Source: an uncultured Flavobacteriaceae bacterium
Lineage (GTDB): Bacteria; Bacteroidota; Bacteroidia; Flavobacteriales; Flavobacteriaceae
NCBI GenBank assembly: GCA_938029725.1
Contig: CALHGE010000063.1
Location: 1-34,115, forward strand
Length of the DNA: 34,115 bases
Reading direction: 5' to 3'
The number at the start of each line of letters is the position of its first letter. Positions within the stretch are counted from its first letter, which is position 1. Position numbers and translations under genes: made by a program. The notes below the pieces were generated by a model that was not told where the DNA came from, made no database searches, and saw only the letters and a program-made list of their open reading frames with translations. Shown piece by piece: positions 15,199 through 22,341 of this stretch.

Positions 15199-16349
15199 AA
15201 AAAAGTATTCTATTTATAGCACTAATACTTGTTTTTAAAGCCGAAGCCCAGACCCTGTCTGCCGACAGGCAATATTTGGCCATTGCAGATAGCCTTTATG
15301 CAATTGGTAATTACACCAATGCTATAAATTATTATGCCAAAGAGGGTTCTCAAAAAGGCAATCTGCAAATCGCAAGGGCTTATAATTCCATCGGAAATTA
15401 CGACAAAGCCATTGTACAGTATGAGAATCTGATTGCTGAAAGCGCTGATTTGCAGATTGCTCGTTTTGAATTGGGGAAGCTCTATTTGAAAATGAAGCGT
15501 TTTGACCAAGGGCGTAAACTGTTTACAAGTTTGGTGCGCGATGATGAAAATAACCCAGCGTATTTATATTACCAGGGAGAGTCTTTTCGAGAGCTTGATC
15601 AAATTGCAAGTAGTTTAGTTGCTTATAAAAAAGCAGTTGCAGCAGATAGTACGCACTTAAAAAGCTTGTTTCAACTAGGAAAGTATTTTGTGATTACAAG
15701 AGAAACCAGCCAAGCACTCCATTATTTGGATAAAGGCCTGGAGTTTTACGCGGCTGATGTTTCGTTAATTAATTTAAAGGGCTTGGCCTTGTTTACGAAT
15801 AATGAATATGAAAAGGCTCAGCCCTTATTTGAACGCCTTATAGCATTGGGAGAGAAAAAGGAATTTGTATATACCAAACTGGCCTATTGTTATTTTAAGA
15901 CTTGGGAATTTGAGAAAGCAAAAAGCACCTATCATCAGCTTATTAAAATTGATAAGTTCAACCAAGATGCCTATTTTAATTTAGGTCAAGTTTTCTTTAA
16001 AGACAAGCAGATTGATAGTGCCAAGTATTATGTGAAGAAATCGATAGCAGTACAAGAAGTTACTTTTGAAAAGGAATATGCGAACCTCGCCTATATGTAC
16101 AGAGTGGAAGATGACATCAAGCCTGCTTTGAAGTATTATCAATTAGCCTTCAAAGAAGATCCGACAGCGTATAGAAACTACTATCAAATCTGCGCATTAG
16201 TCGATCAAAGCTCTCAAGACCCAGCTCATAAGTTGGCATACTATGAAAACTTCATTAAAAAGTTTGGAAGTGATAAACCTTATATTTCCGAGATTGTTTT
16301 AAAACGCATATCTGAACTTAAAGAAGCGCTTCATTTTACTACGGACTAA
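15195..16349 (+). CDS. Secreted/periplasmic tetratricopeptide-repeat protein
   Basis: 384 residues starting at TTG 15195, which overlaps the stop of the M56 gene (TTGA), so translational coupling is likely. No ATG is available without losing the signal peptide MKKSILFIALILVFKAEA, cleaved before Q19. The rest is helical TPR material with repeats such as YNSIGNYDKAIVQYENLI, PAYLYYQGESFRELDQIASSLVAYKKAV and DAYFNLGQVFFKDKQIDSAKYYVKK, roughly eight units. TPR proteins act as protein-binding scaffolds. Its place in the operon suggests that it interacts with the periplasmic part of the M56 sensor, but this is inference. A palindromic repeat lies inside the gene at 15254-15269. Confidence 0.85.
   Translation: MKKSILFIALILVFKAEAQTLSADRQYLAIADSLYAIGNYTNAINYYAKEGSQKGNLQIARAYNSIGNYDKAIVQYENLIAESADLQIARFELGKLYLKMKRFDQGRKLFTSLVRDDENNPAYLYYQGESFRELDQIASSLVAYKKAVAADSTHLKSLFQLGKYFVITRETSQALHYLDKGLEFYAADVSLINLKGLALFTNNEYEKAQPLFERLIALGEKKEFVYTKLAYCYFKTWEFEKAKSTYHQLIKIDKFNQDAYFNLGQVFFKDKQIDSAKYYVKKSIAVQEVTFEKEYANLAYMYRVEDDIKPALKYYQLAFKEDPTAYRNYYQICALVDQSSQDPAHKLAYYENFIKKFGSDKPYISEIVLKRISELKEALHFTTD
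15254..15269. repeat. Dispersed palindromic repeat inside the TPR gene
   Basis: CCTGTC-TGCC-GACAGG forms a 6-bp stem with a 4-base loop. The reverse strand encodes the LPVGRQG string that marks this abundant Bacteroidota intergenic palindrome. Here it sits in frame just after the signal peptide and encodes TLSADRQ. Confidence 0.5.
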
Positions 16350-16391
16350 TGTCCTCAAAAAATCGTAATTTTCGCCCAAGAACATGGGTGC

Positions 16392-16868
16392 ATGCGAAAG
16401 CTTTTAATACTATTGGTTTTATGTGGATTTACTTCTTGCAGTTTTTTTGAGTCGAAGGATAAAAGAACAGAAAAGCTAGTGGAGAAAGAGTTGTTGCAAA
16501 TCGATTGGACCGATGTCGACGATTACCCCTTATTTAGTGACTGCGATGAAACAGTTTCGAAAACCCTTCAAAAAAACTGTTTTGAAGAGAAGCTACTCTT
16601 ACATTTGTCTGCAGATTTACAAGAATTTCAATTGACTAGTGAAATCGAAATCGAAGACCTGGTTTTTCTAGATTTTAGAATTGAAAATGACGGAAGTATC
16701 ACTGTTGTTAACATAGAAAACAAAGCAATTTTCGGTGCTCAGACGAAAAATTTTGAAGATAAAGTGACGAAGAGTCTAAAAAGTCTACCTAGGCTAGAAC
16801 CTGCTTTGAAAAGAGGTATTCCGGTAAGTGCAAAGTTTCGAATACCTATTTTTTTAAATTCGAAGTAG
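16392..16868 (+). CDS. Lipoprotein with a TonB-C-like domain
   Basis: 158 residues. The N-terminus MRKLLILLVLCGFTSC looks like a lipoprotein signal with the modified Cys at 16, so it is probably anchored in an envelope membrane facing the periplasm. The rest (about 44-158) follows the same plan as the TonB-C-like domains of the M56 gene two genes upstream. DYPLFSDC...NCFEEKL matches their VPVFPGCE...CFNEKM, then ENDGSITVVNIEN, then LKSLPRLEPALKRGIPVSAKFRIPI. The Cys pair is C51 and C63. It has no proline-rich TonB linker and no N-terminal membrane anchor of the TonB kind, so it is not a functional TonB. It is likely part of module A (43 bp after the TPR gene). Confidence 0.75.
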   Translation: MRKLLILLVLCGFTSCSFFESKDKRTEKLVEKELLQIDWTDVDDYPLFSDCDETVSKTLQKNCFEEKLLLHLSADLQEFQLTSEIEIEDLVFLDFRIENDGSITVVNIENKAIFGAQTKNFEDKVTKSLKSLPRLEPALKRGIPVSAKFRIPIFLNSK

Positions 16869-16909
16869 TTTTTTAGAGAATAGATGAGAACGAAGAGGCA
16901 AGGCTAAGA

Positions 16910-16938
16910 TCACCTTGAGCCTGTCGAAGGGCTGGTGA
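16910..16938. repeat. REP-like hairpin in the intergenic region before ruvC
   Basis: TCACC and GGTGA form the outer stem, and AGCC and GGCT form the inner stem around TGTCGAAG. The core TTGAGCCTGTCGAAGG is a common dispersed intergenic palindrome in Bacteroidota. No T-run follows, so it is not a classical terminator. Confidence 0.5.
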
Positions 16939-16979
16939 AAGGGATGTCTAGAGAAAGTACTGAAGAGAAGAGATTCTTG

Positions 16980-17065
16980 AAGAGTTTGAGTCTGAGAGGA
17001 GTTGAGGGGCTATGGCATAAAAAGTTGGGCAATAGGCAAAAAAATAATTTCACAAACAACGAATA
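16980..17065 (+). repeat. Diverged intergenic repeat, copy 1
   Basis: The copy contains GAGGAGTTGAGGGGCT, then ATAAAAAGTTGG, then AAAAAAATAATTTCA and AACAACGAA, and ends just before the ruvC start. The same blocks in the same order are found at about 24185-24265 and, more diverged, at about 31770-31850. Its role is unknown. Confidence 0.5.
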
Positions 17066-17072
17066 ACAACAA

Positions 17073-17624
17073 TTGGCTAACGAAAAAATCATATTAGGCA
17101 TTGACCCAGGAACTACAATTATGGGTTTTGGAATCATAAAAGTGGTTAATAAAAAGATGGAGTTTGTTCAAATGAACGAGCTTCTACTCAACAAATACAA
17201 AGACCCATACGTAAAACTCAAACTAATTTTTGAGCGCACTATTGAGCTCATTGATACGTATCACCCTGACGAGATTGCCATAGAGGCACCCTTTTTTGGC
17301 AAGAATGTACAATCAATGTTGAAATTAGGGCGAGCACAGGGAGTCGCCATGGCTGCGGGCCTATCTAGAGAAATTGCCATTACAGAATACCTTCCAAAAA
17401 AGATTAAAATGGCCATTACTGGAAACGGAAATGCCAGCAAGGAGCAAGTTGCTAAAATGCTTCAAAGTACATTGGGCTTAAAAACGCTTCCAAAGAACTT
17501 AGACGCCACTGATGGGCTAGCTGCTGCCGTTTGTCATTTCTATAATTCAGGTCGGATTGAAATAGGGAAAAACTATTCTGGTTGGGATGCTTTTGTAAAG
17601 CAGAACCCTAAAAAAATTAATTAG
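17073..17624 (+). CDS. ruvC: Holliday junction resolvase RuvC
   Basis: RuvC cuts Holliday junctions symmetrically in homologous recombination, working with RuvAB branch migration. The TTG start at 17073 gives ANEKIILGIDPGTT at the N-terminus and 183 residues, the usual bacteroidotal length. The four acidic catalytic residues are visible as D11 (GIDPG), E71 (IAIEAPFFGKN), D144 and D147 (LDATDGLAAAVCH). A shadow reading frame on the other strand is ignored. It is preceded by about 200 bp of repeat-rich intergenic DNA and followed by hemW after 153 bp. ruvA and ruvB are not in the window. Confidence 0.95.
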   Translation: MANEKIILGIDPGTTIMGFGIIKVVNKKMEFVQMNELLLNKYKDPYVKLKLIFERTIELIDTYHPDEIAIEAPFFGKNVQSMLKLGRAQGVAMAAGLSREIAITEYLPKKIKMAITGNGNASKEQVAKMLQSTLGLKTLPKNLDATDGLAAAVCHFYNSGRIEIGKNYSGWDAFVKQNPKKIN

Positions 17625-17643
17625 CAATAAAGCTAGATGAGGT

Positions 17644-17684
17644 ATAGAAAATACTGATGAATTATCGCGAGTTATATTTTCTAT
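17644..17684. other. Inverted repeat between ruvC and hemW
   Basis: ATAGAAAATA (17644-17653) pairs with TATTTTCTAT (17675-17684), a perfect 10-bp AT-rich stem around a 21-base loop. It is 20 bp beyond the ruvC stop and could act as a weak transcription end or RNA stabiliser. No T-run follows. Confidence 0.35.
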
Positions 17685-17777
17685 CTTAAAATTTACCCCT
17701 AAAACAAGGGTTGAAAAAGCGTATTATTTTAGTCATTGTTAATTGAACAAATTGCACGGTCTACTGAACACTATTAA

Positions 17778-18905
17778 ATGAGCGGAATCTATATCCATAT
17801 CCCTTTTTGTAAACAGGCCTGTCACTACTGTGACTTTCACTTCTCAACCTCAATGGGTAAGAAAGAAGCTATGGTTTTAGCCTTAAAAAAAGAACTTGAA
17901 CTCCGAAAAGAAGAATTAAAAGAGGAGCTAGTTGAGACAGTTTATTTTGGTGGAGGTACGCCATCTGTTTTAACATCCGAAGAAATCAATAGTATTATTG
18001 CATCGGTTTATGAAAATTATAGAATAAGTGAAAACCCTGAAATTACACTAGAGGCAAACCCTGATGATTTATCGAAAGAACTGATAGTTGAATTGTCGAA
18101 TAGCGCGATAAACCGATTAAGCATAGGAGTTCAGTCCTTTTTCGCGGAAGATTTGAAATTGATGAATCGTGCACATAATTCACAGGAGGCTGAGGAATGT
18201 ATTCGCGAAGCAACGAAATACTTTGATAATATTTCAATTGACTTAATCTATGGAATTCCAGGTATGACCAATGAACGCTGGATTCAAAATATAGAAATAG
18301 CACTCGCTTTAGATGTTCCGCATATATCAAGCTACGTATTGACTGTAGAACCCAAAACAGCCTTGTTTGATTTTATTAAAAAGGGAACTGTTATACCTAT
18401 AGCCGATGAGGTAGCGCAGGAACATTTTAATACCTTGCAAGATGAAATGGAAAAGGCTGGTTATGAAAGCTATGAGATTTCAAGTTTTGGAAAACCAGGC
18501 TATTTCTCAAGAAATAATATGGCCTATTGGCGGCAGAAAAAATATATAGGTATTGGTCCTTCTGCACATTCTTACGATGGGGTACGACGTGGTTGGAATA
18601 TCAATAACAACCCAAAATACATTAAATCGATAGCAAATAATGAAGTGCCTATTGAGATTGAAGTGCTTTCTACAACGGATAATTACAACGAATATGTGAT
18701 GACCGGCTTGCGAACTATTTGGGGCGTTTCTTTAGATAAGATTACAAGTGAATTTGGAGAAAAGTACCATAGTTACCTTTTAAAGCAAGCCGATAGATAC
18801 CTTAAAGAAGGTCTTTTGTATATTGATGATAGTACACTAATCTCAACTCATAAAGGACGTTTTTTGGTCGACGGTATCGCAGCAGATTTATTTATGCTGA
18901 ACTAG
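17778..18905 (+). CDS. hemW: Radical SAM heme chaperone HemW
   Basis: A 375-residue radical S-adenosylmethionine protein of the HemW/HemN-like family. The [4Fe-4S]-binding motif is C11-X3-C15-X2-C18 in HIPFCKQACHYCDF. It is followed by YFGGGTPSVL, the SAM-contact motif, LEANPDD, and RLSIGVQSF. HemW was long annotated as an oxygen-independent coproporphyrinogen oxidase but acts as a heme chaperone. True HemN is longer and has a different Cys motif environment. It stands alone, with an ATG at 17778 and no strong promoter motif seen. Confidence 0.93.
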   Translation: MSGIYIHIPFCKQACHYCDFHFSTSMGKKEAMVLALKKELELRKEELKEELVETVYFGGGTPSVLTSEEINSIIASVYENYRISENPEITLEANPDDLSKELIVELSNSAINRLSIGVQSFFAEDLKLMNRAHNSQEAEECIREATKYFDNISIDLIYGIPGMTNERWIQNIEIALALDVPHISSYVLTVEPKTALFDFIKKGTVIPIADEVAQEHFNTLQDEMEKAGYESYEISSFGKPGYFSRNNMAYWRQKKYIGIGPSAHSYDGVRRGWNINNNPKYIKSIANNEVPIEIEVLSTTDNYNEYVMTGLRTIWGVSLDKITSEFGEKYHSYLLKQADRYLKEGLLYIDDSTLISTHKGRFLVDGIAADLFMLN

Positions 18906-19112
18906 TTTCAGTATTTAGGGAGAGTCTATTCTAGAATTATTGAGTAATCGAAGATTAAATCAAATGGCAAAAGCTTATTTTTATAGGCTTAGCAATGCTA
19001 CTAGAACAGACTTAAATCTAAGAAATCAATCCTTTAGCTTTAAGCCTTATTTAGATGAGTTGTAAAATAAAACTAACTGCTAGAGCGAATTCAGCGTAAA
19101 AGTTTAGCGTAT

Positions 19113-19850
19113 ATGCTTGCAAAAATTAAGAACGATTTCATTGATTTATCCAAACCATTAGATATTTCTATTCCTATGCGAGGAGATTCCAGCAATGTCA
19201 ATGCTTGGTATATTGGCCATCCTAAAATAGAAGCACATACAGAGGGTGATTTTGTGGGAAAGGTTTCTGAGGGGGCTTCCACAAATTTTAACACGATTTC
19301 ATTTAATCCGCATGCGCATGGTACACATACAGAATGTGTGGGGCATATTACAGAAGATTTCCATTCCATCAATCAAAATTTAAAGCAGTATTTTTTTAAA
19401 GCTGAGCTTATTACTTTGGCTCCTGAGAAGTATCAAGATGATTTTGTGATTTCGCGAAAGCAATTGCAATATGCGTTGGGAAATAGAAAACGAGAAGCCT
19501 TAGTTATTCGAACTTTACCAAATACAAGAGATAAATTAACACGGCAATATTCAAATGCGAATCCGCCTTATTTGTTAGAGGAGGCAGCTGAATTTCTTGT
19601 GGCAAAAGGAATAGATCATGTGCTAATCGATCTTCCTTCAGTGGATAAGGAGAAAGACGCAGGTGCCCTTTTGGCCCATAATGCTTTTTGGAATACGAAG
19701 GGAGTGCTGCGCAAGCATGCCACTATTACCGAGTTTATTTATGTGCCGAATGCAGTTAAAGATGGCAAGTATTTTCTAAATCTACAAGTAGCACCCTTTG
19801 AGAATGATGCCAGTCCTAGTCGCCCCGTGTTATATAAAATTGAGGACTAG
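19113..19850 (+). CDS. Cyclase family protein (kynurenine formamidase-like metal hydrolase)
   Basis: 245 residues. The N-terminus has IDLSKPLDISIPMRGD. The metal-binding motif HAHGTHTECVGH (H67, H69, H72, E74) defines the cyclase/arylformamidase superfamily, whose members hydrolyse N-formylkynurenine or act as isatin hydrolases or polyketide cyclases. The specific substrate cannot be told from sequence, and no kynurenine pathway gene lies nearby. It is preceded by 207 bp with no gene and no clear motif. It is the first of a long plus-strand run and is followed after 36 bp by DUF4230. Confidence 0.85.
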   Translation: MLAKIKNDFIDLSKPLDISIPMRGDSSNVNAWYIGHPKIEAHTEGDFVGKVSEGASTNFNTISFNPHAHGTHTECVGHITEDFHSINQNLKQYFFKAELITLAPEKYQDDFVISRKQLQYALGNRKREALVIRTLPNTRDKLTRQYSNANPPYLLEEAAEFLVAKGIDHVLIDLPSVDKEKDAGALLAHNAFWNTKGVLRKHATITEFIYVPNAVKDGKYFLNLQVAPFENDASPSRPVLYKIED

Positions 19851-19886
19851 TCGAGACTACTACTGATATCTTCATATATTTAGCGT

Positions 19887-20513
19887 ATGGATACTATTTT
19901 TGATTCTGTTTTAGGACTACTATTAGGTGCAATAGCTACCTACTGGATCTATAATCTGTTTAAGAAAAAGCAGAATAAAGAAATTACGTTACACCAATCG
20001 ACAGTGCTTTTAGAAAAAATTCGAAGCGTAAGCAAGTTGGTTTCGGTTGAAGGTGAATTTGCGGAGATTTACAAATACGAGAATACGAAAGAACGTTTTC
20101 TGAGCTTGGTTTCGAGCAAGAAAAAAGCCTTGATTGTTATTCATGCCAAAGCGCTAATTGGCTATGACTTAAAGAAGGTGCAGATAGATTCTGATGTGGA
20201 GAATAAACGTATCATTTTAACTAATTTTCCGCAACCCGAAATTCTCTCCATAGAACCAGAATTGGAGTTTTATGATATCAAAAACGGAATGTTTAATTCT
20301 TTTTCTCCTGATGATTTAACGACCTTGAATAATGAGGCTAAAAATCATATTCGAGAAAAAATTCCGGAAAGCGGATTGATGAAAACTGCTCGAAAGGAGG
20401 CCTTGCAAGCTGTGCTGCTCATTGAATCAATTGTAGCGACAATAGGGTGGGAGTTAGATTATTCTGCACTAAAAATTGAAGACAAAGAAAAAAAGAAGTT
20501 GTTAGAAAAATAA
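19887..20513 (+). CDS. DUF4230 family membrane-anchored protein
   Basis: 208 residues with one N-terminal membrane segment (about 4-24, FDSVLGLLLGAIATYWIYNLF) and a basic KKKQNK stop, so the rest is probably cytosolic or periplasmic depending on topology. The body reads LVSVEGEFAEIYKYEN, ALIVIHAKALIGYDLKKVQ and ITLTNFPQPEILSIEP-like text, which is the DUF4230 pattern. Its function is unknown. It is followed by the Dabb gene after 11 bp, so they are co-transcribed. The C-terminus is lysine-rich. Confidence 0.82.
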   Translation: MDTIFDSVLGLLLGAIATYWIYNLFKKKQNKEITLHQSTVLLEKIRSVSKLVSVEGEFAEIYKYENTKERFLSLVSSKKKALIVIHAKALIGYDLKKVQIDSDVENKRIILTNFPQPEILSIEPELEFYDIKNGMFNSFSPDDLTTLNNEAKNHIREKIPESGLMKTARKEALQAVLLIESIVATIGWELDYSALKIEDKEKKKLLEK

Positions 20514-20524
20514 TAATTGAACCG

Positions 20525-20920
20525 ATGAGAAAAATCTCTTTAGTATTAACTTTATTACTATCCTTAGCTGCGATTGGGCAAAATGATGACACTATGAAAG
20601 AATTTGATTCTAATTTTGCACACACCGTATATTTTTGGTTAGCCAACCCTGATAGTCAAGAAGACCGTGATGCCTTTGAAACTTCGCTTCAAAAGTTTTT
20701 AGATAATTCAGCTTACGCTAAAACCAAGTTTATTGGGTTACCGCCTAGAGCAAGTCGCGATGTAGTTGATGGTTCTTTTTCGTATTCTTTGATTGTAACT
20801 TTCGAATCGGCCGAAGCACAAAAAAAGTACCAAGACGAAGCGCCACACAAACTTTTTATTGAAGAATCAAGTAAATTATGGACAAAGGTTATTGTTTATG
20901 ATTCAAAAGCGATTCGCTAA
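20525..20920 (+). CDS. Dabb-domain (stress-responsive A/B barrel) exported protein
   Basis: 131 residues. MRKISLVLTLLLSLAAIGQ is a likely signal peptide, which is unusual for Dabb proteins as most are cytosolic. The domain reads FAHTVYFWLANPDSQEDRDAFETSL, then FIGLPPRASRDVVDGSFSYSLIVTFES, then YQDEAPHKLFIEE, the family's ferredoxin-like fold pattern with a conserved His near its end. Its function is unknown. Its TAA is directly followed by the ATG of the GNAT gene. Confidence 0.85.
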   Translation: MRKISLVLTLLLSLAAIGQNDDTMKEFDSNFAHTVYFWLANPDSQEDRDAFETSLQKFLDNSAYAKTKFIGLPPRASRDVVDGSFSYSLIVTFESAEAQKKYQDEAPHKLFIEESSKLWTKVIVYDSKAIR

Positions 20921-21454
20921 ATGTTTTCTTTTAGGGCAGCTGTCAAAAATGACTACAAGGCTATTGCAATGCTTCATGCAAAAAGTTGGCAACAAAACTA
21001 CAGGGGTGTTTTTAGTGATCATTTTTTAGATAATGAAGTTTTAAATGAGCGCTGTAAGGTTTGGAAAGAACGCCTTCAAAACCCGAAAGGCAATCAATTT
21101 ATTCAGGTTGTAGAAATTGAAAATTCTATTGTAGCTTTCGTTTGTGTTCATAGGGGTGCTGATATAGTATTTGGTACTCTGATTGATAATCTTCATGTTG
21201 ATTCGAGATTTATTGGACAAGGTATCGGTGAAAAGTTGATGCTTAATGTTGCTAGAGCTATGCAAGAGAAAGGTGGGGCATCGATGTACCTCTGGGTACT
21301 AACGAGTAATGCAAAAGCGATTCGATTTTATGAGCGTATGGGAGGTAGCGCAAAGGAAACCATAAACGATTTGGATATTGGAGATCGAGAGATTACCAAA
21401 ACGAGATACTATTGGCCTAATTTGAACTCAATGCCGGGTCTAAACCATAAATAG
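20921..21454 (+). CDS. GNAT-family N-acetyltransferase
   Basis: 177 residues. The acetyl-CoA-binding motif A is seen as LHVDSRFIGQGIGEKLMLNVARAM (about 90-113). It is followed by LWVLTSNAKAIRFYERMGG, the motif-B region with the conserved NxxAxxFYE. The N-terminal RAAVKNDYKAIAMLHAKSW is typical for the family. The substrate (small amine, antibiotic or protein N-terminus) cannot be inferred. It starts directly at the Dabb stop codon and precedes the broken YjbR gene by 7 bp. Confidence 0.9.
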   Translation: MFSFRAAVKNDYKAIAMLHAKSWQQNYRGVFSDHFLDNEVLNERCKVWKERLQNPKGNQFIQVVEIENSIVAFVCVHRGADIVFGTLIDNLHVDSRFIGQGIGEKLMLNVARAMQEKGGASMYLWVLTSNAKAIRFYERMGGSAKETINDLDIGDREITKTRYYWPNLNSMPGLNHK

Positions 21455-21461
21455 ATGCCCT

Positions 21462-21821
21462 ATGAACATCGAAGAATTCAGAGCGTATTGTATTTCTAAA
21501 AAAGGAGTGACCGAAGCGTTTCCTTTTGATGAGCAAACCTTAGTTTTTAAAGTTATGGGCAAGATGTTTGCCTTATCTGGCTTAGAAAGAGTGCCTTCTT
21601 AGGTAAACTTGAAATGTGATCCTGAGCGGTCTATTGAACTTCGTGAAGCATACGACGGCACGATCGTTGCAGGCTATCATATGAGCAAAGTCCATTGGAA
21701 TACACTTAGCTTAACGCTACTTCCTCCTAAGTTAGTTTTAGAATTGATTGACCACTCTTACGAGTTGGTAGTTTCAAAATTCACCAAAAAGTTGAAGGCT
21801 GAATTTGATACTTTAGAATAA
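21462..21821 (+). pseudogene. MmcQ/YjbR-family protein gene interrupted by one in-frame amber codon
   Basis: From the ATG at 21462 the frame reads MNIEEFRAYCISKKGVTEAF, with FPFDEQTLVFKVMGKMFALSG following. It then meets TAG at 21600-21602 (codon 47) and continues without shift as VNLKCDPERSIELREAYDGT and onward to TAA at 21821. The whole reads as an intact 119-residue YjbR (CyaY-like fold) protein except for that codon, which a C-to-T change from CAG (Gln) would explain. Everything else, including length and the VNLKCDPE motif, is family-like. It is either a very recent pseudogene, a sequencing error or a read-through case. A TTG at 21609 could restart the C-terminal part. Confidence 0.8.
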
Positions 21822-21825
21822 AAAA

Positions 21826-22299
21826 ATGCAGAGTCAACTAGAAACCATAATTCACAACCTAAAAGAATGTTTTGATGGAAAACCATGGTATGGTATTTCT
21901 GTTATGGAAAAGTTGAATACGGTTCCTTGGGGCGCAGTTAACGATACGCTATACGGTGATAAATCAATTGCAGTTTTGGTGCAGCACATAGCCAACTGGC
22001 GTGTTTTTATTTTAAAAAAACTCGAAGGCGATGCCGACTATAAAATTGAAATGGATAGCGAGAATGATTGGACGCGTATCGAAATTCATACGGAAGAAGA
22101 ATGGAACGCAATAAAAGGTCAGCTCCAAGTTACGCAAGATAGATTACTAAGCTTGTTATCTAAGGAAACAGATCAAATATTAGAGCGGCAAGTACCAGGT
22201 AAGGCGTATACTTTTCGAATAGTTCTCACGAGTATTACCCAACACGATAGCTACCATTTAGGCCAAATTGCAATGCTGAATGTAATGAAGAATAGCTAA
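21826..22299 (+). CDS. DinB family protein (DinB/YfiT-like metalloenzyme)
   Basis: 157 residues forming a four-helix-bundle DinB-like domain. The metal-binding His triad is visible as H in LVQHIANWR (about 54) and the two in TQHDSYHLGQIAML near the end. DinB/YfiT-like proteins include thiol-dependent transferases such as bacillithiol-linked ones, but this member's activity is unknown. It starts 4 bp after the YjbR pseudogene stop and is cytosolic. It is followed by the MutS-like ATPase after 42 bp. Confidence 0.88.
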   Translation: MQSQLETIIHNLKECFDGKPWYGISVMEKLNTVPWGAVNDTLYGDKSIAVLVQHIANWRVFILKKLEGDADYKIEMDSENDWTRIEIHTEEEWNAIKGQLQVTQDRLLSLLSKETDQILERQVPGKAYTFRIVLTSITQHDSYHLGQIAMLNVMKNS

Positions 22300-22341
22300 G
22301 GCAGAATACATATCTTTGCCTGATAAAACAGTACCTTCTCA

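Noticed and set aside
15222..15509. 95-codon minus-strand reading frame
   Set aside because: It lies wholly inside the TPR gene and its LPVGRQG string comes from the repeat palindrome.
17778..18905. Oxygen-independent coproporphyrinogen oxidase HemN
   Set aside because: Length (375) and the start SGIYIHIPFCKQACHYCDF match HemW, the heme chaperone.
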